A stretch of 14,093 nucleotides of DNA. Source: Saccoglossus kowalevskii. Lineage: Eukaryota > Hemichordata > Enteropneusta > Harrimaniidae. The first letter of the stretch is position 1. Each line of letters opens with the position of its first letter. Below, piece by piece: positions 1-8,400 of the stretch. The notes under the pieces were generated by a model that was not told where the DNA came from, made no database searches, and worked only from the letters and a program-made list of their open reading frames with translations. The position numbers and the translations under genes were made by a program. The DNA lies in NCBI RefSeq assembly GCF_000003605.2, contig NW_003139435.1, positions 1 through 14,093 of the forward strand. Reading direction: 5' to 3'.

Positions 1-658
1 TTTTCAGCCAAAGGGGAAACAAATATAATAAAATATTTTATGAGGCTGATATTGCAATAACATTCAACCATTAAATGAGACTTTTTAATTTAACGAAGGA
101 AATGTGTTTGAACATCCATTGAAGAATAATGTGTTTGCAATGGAATTATTGGGGCATAATTTCATAGAGAAGAATACAGCTATATGCGGTGGCCCGGAAG
201 TGATGCAATTTATGTGGACATGGTTTTAAGGTACGAGAAGGGGGATAGCATCGCATTGTGAAAGCTAAGGTTCATTATCACTGCTAACATAACTTGGTCA
301 ATGTCATGTAAATATGCTGCAAATGGTCATGCTACAATGGTCATAACGATTTTAACTTGGTTGAGAAATATGCGCTGAATGTGTCCAAACGCCTAAGAAC
401 AAATTTATACATTTGGACTCATTTCTTTCCAGACTGCTGACAGGTGCAATCTGGATAAACAGTATTATTGAACACTATATTTATTTCATTAAATGGTTGG
501 TTTGGTTATTCATCTGCCCTGTAAAGCGTGCTCTCTATCAACGACGTTCATCTATGATATAACAAGTTCTAGTACACAATAACACTGAAGTGGGGTCATG
601 CATTATTTATGCTAGAATAATTGAGTGTTAATGGCCCATACCGCAATTGCAAACTGTA
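1..658. other. Left intergenic stretch, no gene recognised
   Basis: AT-rich sequence to the left of the duplicated block. The only open stretch of note is a plus-strand frame of 46 codons (89-226) with no recognisable family. A short stretch near 196-230 weakly resembles 11399-11440 (shared CCCGGAAGTG and CATGGTTTT in order), which may be faint continuation of the duplication. Confidence 0.4.
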
Positions 659-1836
659 GTTTACCCTACATATCATGGTAGTTATATATACCACTCTGCT
701 CTCTATATGTTTGAAAAGTTAAAGAAATGCAATATGGACATTGCGCTTTGGGTTGACGTTGTTAAACAAATATTTAATGCTTGACGCTCCGACATATGGA
801 ATGTTATAATAAATACGGAATTATTTGTACATATATTGTATATTTTTTTTATTTCAATAGCAGTATTATTATTGCTTGAGGTTTATACATTTCCAGACTA
901 TATTATAAGGTGTGGTCGTTTACCTTTAACAATTTCTGTGAGAATGCAGTGTATATACGGGCGTTAAATGATGTAAGCACACTATATACTTATTGTGGAT
1001 ATATTTAGATAGAGCACCCAGTGGGCCTATTGTCGAGATCTTGTATATATTCGAGAATTACAGATACCAGTAAATATGCTAGTTTTATGAAACACAATAA
1101 GAAACAATGGAGAACAATGTAGAGAGCACTAACGATTTTACTACCACTGGACTAACATTCTTGAAACACATTATTATCATGGAGTTTACATGGAAATAAT
1201 TTGAAGAGTTACTTGTGTATGTACTTGTGTATTTTAAAATACATAAAACTAAAGATATATATGAGAGTCAAAAAAACAAATATTGAGGCACAAGGTTTAC
1301 CATAAAGTCACATTTCAGAAGCAAACAAGCTGATATATTGCAGTCGCAAGCTTAGCCTAAATCTAGCCTATCGTTATCCACACTGACAGACTTGACCAAA
1401 CAGTACTATCTGGTTGCATTATTAGTCTGTTATATAGTACAGTTGCATATATCATAATAGCATTATGTTCCACAGAGACAACAACATGTTATTATACTCA
1501 AACGTTTTCTAAATAAAGAAATGACGACTTAACTAAATTTGCAAAAGTTGCAGGGCTGTCACATTTGTTGAAAGCTTTAACAAATTATCCACGGCATCAT
1601 TGGAAATGTTTACCCAGTCGACTACTCATACCAAACTACCATTTTATAACCAGCTGGCTTCTCTAAACTTTCAACCAAGATATCTCTTTCAAAACAAAAC
1701 AGATTACACATATAGGTGATCTTCCGAGCTTTCATACAAATTCTAATTGTGGAGTGAAACCTAAAATTTGATATGCATGTGACTCAATTATGGTTATATT
1801 TATTATAATTTTGCAGATGGGGTAATTACCTCCTCG

Positions 1837-1842
1837 TTTATT
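1837..1842 (-). terminator. Polyadenylation signal of the complete gene
   Basis: AATAAA on the minus strand, 184 bases after the stop codon. A further AATAAA lies at 1859-1864, but only the one at 1837-1842 is also kept in the second copy, which makes it the better candidate. Cleavage site not determined. Confidence 0.5.
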
Positions 1843-2025
1843 ATTTGCAAATTCACACTTTATTCTGAATACAACACAAAATGCAAACGTTTAAACAAAA
1901 TTTAACAGAATAAACACATATTTTTACAATATTATATAAAATTCTTAAATGTTGACGACACATTGATGCTATACACATACATGGAATGTTGAGATCATCA
2001 TGTTATGTATGACATACATTAACAC

Positions 2026-2462
2026 TCACATTATTTCTAGGTCTATTTCCTCACACCCATTGTCATTAGAAAGCCTGAGATACAGTTTACGATGAAATAT
2101 GCGATTTACTATACTTGATATAAAGCCGAGTCGTTGTTGTAAATGTTGTTTCTGATTATTTCGTGGCATTGCCCTAATTAATCTTTTCCAAAACTCCTTT
2201 TTCTCATTTTCAGACCCATTTCTGGGCCATATGAGATAGTTTATAGAGTCTAAAATCGATTTCAACGTAGCAGACAATCCGCCACCCATGTGGGTCACGT
2301 CTTCGAACATTATAGGAATCAGTTTATGACGTAATCCGAACATTTCAAATTTAGCTTGATCAACTTCATAATTGCACCATTCACTTCGGACAAACTCTGG
2401 AGATAATATCAATATCGTCCGTCGACTGTTCTTAATCGCGTAAAGTATATTGTCAACGATAG
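2026..2462 (-). CDS. Exon 15: TIR domain remainder and stop codon
   Basis: Residues 660-804, entering in phase 1 (acceptor ATATTTCAG). It has the TIR signature of a hydrophobic strand (TILILSPEFV), SEWCNYE at 686-692 (W-C-x-x-E) and box 3 Phe-Trp at 750-751, followed by a basic tail of about 45 residues ending EIDLEIM. The Met codon upstream at 2502 lies inside the intron and is not a start. Signalling TIR domains use box 2 for adaptor contacts. Confidence 0.9.
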
Positions 2463-5400
2463 CTGAAATATGCAAATAAGTATAAAGGTAAGTACAATCC
2501 ATTTATACGGATGTATATACCCTTTTAAAATATTATGTTTCTGTAGATGCGGAAAGCGTGACTATATGTATTAATATGTATTTGAATGATTATCATGAGA
2601 CAAAGTATGCCATTTACTTACGTATTCCAGCAATGAAATCTCTATGATGAATATTTACTTTATAATCATTATTTTCCTCTAATTCGTACAATAATTCTTT
2701 ATATACAAATGTTTCATCTTCCGTACCCCCTCTAACAGCTACAAATGCATCCCATTCCTTATCATCTGTAAAACAAATCTACTAATGATGACGTTGATCG
2801 GAGGACATTAAATAATACACTGTTCATCTAAATATAGGACTAAGTATGTACTCACCATCGTCATCAGATCTACCAAATATTAACGGGTACATTAGTCTAT
2901 TCTTTCTGTATCGGAGACACACAACAAAACCAAAAGTAACTAACACTACCAATAAGAGTGAAATCACAATTGATGATACAATAACAGTTTTCTTTGTTCC
3001 AATATTGGCAGCCCGCACATTTACACTGAATCTACACAAGGCAGTATTTCCATGATTATCTACTGCTGTGTACAATATGTTGTGTACTCCTATGATAAAT
3101 TTATCGCGTGCTTGATGGTTTGATGTCAGATTAAACAGTCCTGAATTGTCATTGACTTCAACCTTTGGCCACGTGACTTCAGTAGACGATGACCCTTCAT
3201 CTAATAATGCCGTAATGTTGTGCGGGCAAAATCAAACTCCGGTGCCCCTACATCTGCATATTGACAACAAATAAAGGGGTTAGATAGTTCATGAACCTGT
3301 GATTAAGTAAGTTATGTTCTAATGCGTTTGTTTCGTGTGTAACAGTAAAATCTTTGGTTTTGTTATCGGAATGTTGTATTAAACTTTCAGCGAATTAAAT
3401 TTCCTCCAATGTTACTTAAACTCACATACTTTCTGTGCAGTATGTTCCATTCCATCCCTGGCTACAAATACAACCATCTTTACGACTACAGTTACTATTA
3501 TTTTCACAATTACAAGTTTTATCACATGTTGCACCCCAAACGATTATTTTCGCATCCTAAAAATAAAATGTGTAATTCGTGATTCGCATCATGTTAAGTA
3601 TGAATCTTATATCAGGCACTATAAGACCTCTATTCAGCCCGAAACTGAAAAAATGTTTTACCTGTCACTATCAGAGTCGTGTAATCTTTGTACACTTCAC
3701 CATATATGTCAACTACATTACATTCATATATTCCAGCGTCTTGGTCAGCAACAGAGTAAATTTCTACTCCAAATCTGTAGCGAATTGGAGCAAACATAAA
3801 AACAATCAGCGAAAGTTAGCACACTACACAAGATTGAATAATAATGAAGATCATAAAAAGCTGTTTTAATTTCCCAATAGCAAGGATAGTACATTCATTG
3901 GTCCTGAATCTTGTTATTAGATAATCTACCATATAAAAGCATGAACAACATAAGATTGTATATGGCTGTGATAATAGCAACCGATGTAATGACGTACACA
4001 CCGTTCATAAAGTGTTTTCAGGATTTAAGCCAGAAATTCATTAGATCAGTACTGTTTAAAAATGGCAAATTTTATTAAATGACACACAGAATAAAACGTA
4101 TTAACCGCGTAATTAGTGTATCTCTAGAGAGGATATGTCGTTCAACGACACACACTAACGATCTATGATTGCCCTGACCTTCCGGTTTATATATGGTTTG
4201 ATAACTATGGATTGTGGAAAGTTATTCATGGCTCATATGTATTTATGTTTTTGGAATTAGTCCTCTAAAACAATTCATACAAATATTACGAACGTGTACA
4301 TTGATTGAAGCTGCAGAACCAGGATTCAATGTCTGATTTACAATGTCAGTTTATAAAATATGCCACTGGTATTTAGTCAAGATAACGTCGTTTGCAGGTT
4401 ATGCACAGTAATGAGCACATTCCGGTTCGGCGCTATTGTTCTAATAGTCTGATAGGGTCGATTTTATTTTACTAGGAAAGTATTATTTCTTAGTTTCAAC
4501 CATTGCCTATTTCTCAACAATACCCAGGAGTGAGCGTTCTAAAATGTTTTACTTTCACGTGAACGTTGTGAACAGCACAGCGTTATCTTCACTATTTAAA
4601 AAATAATTATTGATCGAAGATTTTCAGATTCATGTGAATGCATGCAATATACTGAATAATCTTAGCAGGTGTTTAGCTTTTCAAAGCAATATGCAGTATA
4701 TAATGTATGAATCAGGCGTGGTTTCTACATATAATTTACCCACTGTCCTTCATTGTCCTTCATTACAAAGGGAGTTACGCAACATACGTGCAATGTGACA
4801 CATAATCCACGGTAGGCATGCAAAACACTTGAATCTTGCTGGAAGTACAGAATTACTTGTCCAGGTACGGCTAGAATCGACACCACAAACTGGCCATTAA
4901 CTACGGTTAGCATTCACGTGTGCGTACTCTAACTATCAGTTATCTGTAGATATTATTATCTGTATTTTATGAATACGTTTTACAATCAATTCACAATATA
5001 CTTAATAACAAAACGTTTACCAACGGCCAGAATAATGGGTCAAGACAATATCGTTATCGTCAATCTTACCTTTCATATTCATTCCAGATATAAATTCTTG
5101 TATCATTATTGAAAGTCACTGTATTTTTTGCTAGAATATTAGCATTGTGATGAAAGCTTCTTTCATAAATATCAGAGGCGTTCAGGTGGTTGAAATCGCA
5201 GACGAATGATAAGTCTCGGCCAACATAAGAGTAGAATGTAGGTGCAGTGAACACTACACTAGGGGTAACTACAATGAAACACATGTCTGGTAAAACAATA
5301 TATTCGACAGTATTTCTTTAAAAATACATAATCCTTAATTATACATAAATTCATACCTATATCACAGGCTATTCCTTTCCATCCAGTGGTACATTTGCAT

Positions 5401-8400
5401 GCACCATTGAAGATATGGCATGTTGCTCCGTTCTGGCAATAACACTCATATTGGCAATTTCCGCCAAATTTCCCTTCAGGGCAACCTGTAACAACACATG
5501 ACAGAATAGCAAAATATGCAGCACAGTCATGTGCAACATGAGTATAGTAGTATTTCTTGTGATTTGTACAATACTGTGACAAGTTGTCACTTATTTTGGG
5601 TGTTATTTGTTATTGTCTAGTCATTTGTGTATGTAGGTTATAGTACTGTAAAAGTAACTTAATTGAATAAACTCATCACATAATATACTTAATATTGCTG
5701 AGTCTGTTGTTTAGTAACTAGTGTACAGGTGTACATAAATCAGGTCATAGTTTAATTTGCAGTTGTGCTGGTATGCGAGTGTGAATTGGTATGCACTTAC
5801 AGGTGGGTGTATGGAAGTTTACTAGAGTAGGCTGAAGTGATGAATAGAACTGATTTTGTGATGCAAAGTAGGTCAGCGTGCTTGGTAATTCTGCAGTGTG
5901 ATGTGGTCAGTTGTCCAGGAGTGAGCTTCTTCTGCAATTCTACTCCCGGTGACTCGTAATTTTACTATCAACTGGCAAGGCGTTCAGGCTTTAAACTGGT
6001 GTACGTCAGTGGTGACTTCGCTGTATTAGGTCAGCCAATTATATAGAGTAGAGGTCTGTCACATTGCAGCTTGGGGATATTCCTGAGACTTGGAGATTCC
6101 AACTTTTGGTGAGGGAGATGGACATGACGCCAGCACATAGAAACTGTAAGTTGAGAATTCAGTTTAATCGTTTCTTGGTAGTTCATTCACTTGTATTTGG
6201 TACGGTAGCCCGATTAAATACATCCATATTACGTTTCTTTAGTTGTGTTTAGAACGGCAGGTATTTTGGAATGTACTTGTCCCTTTTCCCAGATGACCTG
6301 TTAGTGGTGAGCCGTCGTAACGCATGGAGCATGGAGCGCAGTCTGAGTGAAAGGCTGTGAAGTGGAATTCTGGATTGTGTGGAGTGAAGTAAAAGTGTCG
6401 AGCAAGTGAACGTTTGAACTTAGCGGACATTAGGACAGTCTGAACTTGTTATTGTGTGACGTGTTCATTAGGTCTAACCGGTTGTATTAACAACTTATAA
6501 TACCAGTTCTTAATTTACTGCCTGTACTTATAACGTGTATGCTTTACGCATTATTGTAATTTTGATGAGCGTGTAGTCTAGTTTGTCTTATAATTGTAAG
6601 CCGTTTTATGGATTGTGACATGTATTAATGTAACTAGTAATATTTCCATTAGCATCATCCCGTTGTGTATAGAAATCACTACTAGCTTAATAAAACGTAT
6701 TAATTCTGTATCTGCTAGTTATTTATATTGCATGTGCGGCTTGCCTGACAATTGGCGAGCGTGCTAGGATAAATAGTATAGTCTCATTGTCAACAAACCC
6801 TAAGCGCGTATTTTAACGAACTGTTTTAAATACATAAACCGGCCACAGAAATGCGAAGGCAATTCAAAGATAATTTTTACAGAATTCTGAATGATAAGAA
6901 GATACATATCAAAAAATGCTACGATATGTACAATGCACAATATGACTCTAAAATAGTATTACTATTATATGAACTCAACACTTGTTTACTTATTATATAA
7001 TTTAGAATAAAGTAAAGTTAATAAATCCCAGGGTGTTAATACATATGCTTGTTAATTGATAAGAAATGGAATCTCACCTAACACATCTATATCATAAAAT
7101 GCATGCACAGTTGTCAAGTGGAAATTTGGGATAACGTCAGGGATATTTGTGAAATAGCACTCCATTCCTTTGTCTACTTTATCAGAAGTAAAGTGACTAA
7201 AAACAATTCGAAAGGCATTTTCAACACTCGAATATTCAATTATCATATCGTCATTACTTGTAGCATTTGTAGCATCATTGCTAAAAGAACCCTGAAATTT
7301 GATTAAATATAATTCAATGTACATTAAATATACGATTTCATCTTCAAGAAACGTCAAATACGGAAAATGTTTTTCATATCACTTCAATCTGCGATAATGT
7401 TCATATGTGTTGTGAATAGTTTACTAATAATCACGAATGTAAATACTAATTTCATTATAATAACATTATCATATAATTCATATGAACGAAGCTCACTGCA
7501 CAAAGTCACAATCATTTAAAAAAGATATATCGATACTTACATTATCAATTGTCGGTTTAATATAAAAGTGATCACCACCACATTTACAACCGCCTTGTAA
7601 TTTATGGTCAGATAGCACTTGCTTGAATAGATCAAGTTCTAAATCGTTATACAGTAGATTCACGACAACTGTCAATCGACCTTAAAATAAATTAGTCGAT
7701 AAATGTAATCTTTAATTCTCAAGACATTTTGCATGAAAAAAACTGTCGATAATAATACACATGTTTATATGTTATGAGCTGTACTATATACAAGTAAAGT
7801 TACATACATTCACTGTTGTCCATTTGGCCATGAACAACTATATTAGAAGGAGGTTCATCCGGTGCGACTCGTGGGTTGTATGAATTTCTAATTCTGAATG
7901 GGAAAGGCTATACAAAGGTCAGTACAATGTATATTGTTATGTATTAGTTAATCAACACAACTTTATTTGTTTTTGGGAAAAAGATCATTTACAGTATTTT
8001 TGTAATTATTGCCGTTCAAATATAAATTGTGCTATTGTAGTTTTCAATTTATTGCCAATTACAAAACTGTATTTGTAAATTCGATGTTACTGGGCCAGTA
8101 ACCTCTCAGTTTGATTATTCACTTAATTTATTATTTAACAACAGTCCCAACAAGATCTTAAAATTATGATGCAACTATTATAAATCTGTGATCGATTTGT
8201 TTCCAGTACTTGTGGATACCACAAACACATGATGTGAATGATGTAGATACAAAGTACTGTTGAGTGAACGAGTAATAGTTGTATTGTATATCTGAGATAT
8301 TGATAGTTCAATGGCAGATCAAAAATGTTATTCAAATATGGAGCAAAAACAGACCTAGACAAAAACTTTTGAAGAGTGTGTCGCCAAGCAAAGCTTATTG

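Larger units (their letters stand above)
659..2561 (-). repeat. Tandem duplication block, copy 1 (TIR exon and 3' flank)
   Basis: This block matches 11890-14093 base for base over long stretches, for example the shared GTTTACCCTACATATCATGG at the left end and a shared 33-base stretch at 1351-1383 and 12400-12432. Similarity runs through the 3' flank, the TIR exon and into the next intron. Compared with copy 2 it has about 220 extra bases near 986-1205 and lacks a 384-bp insertion and about 80 bp near 13010-13100. No gene other than the TIR exon is seen inside it. Confidence 0.88.

Noticed and set aside
89-226. Plus-strand open stretch of 46 codons that reads like a protein end
   Set aside because: No recognisable domain, no splice signal that fits, and such a length is not rare in this composition.
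2463-2502. Met codon upstream of the TIR exon as a start for an independent TIR protein
   Set aside because: It lies inside the intron, before a clear acceptor (ATATTTCAG). Exon 14 with box 1 and box 2 joins in phase, so the TIR domain needs the upstream exon.
2850-2860. Asp run followed by Lys resembling an enteropeptidase site at the exon 13/14 junction
   Set aside because: It is on the cytoplasmic side, between membrane and TIR domain, where that protease does not act. It is better seen as an acidic linker.
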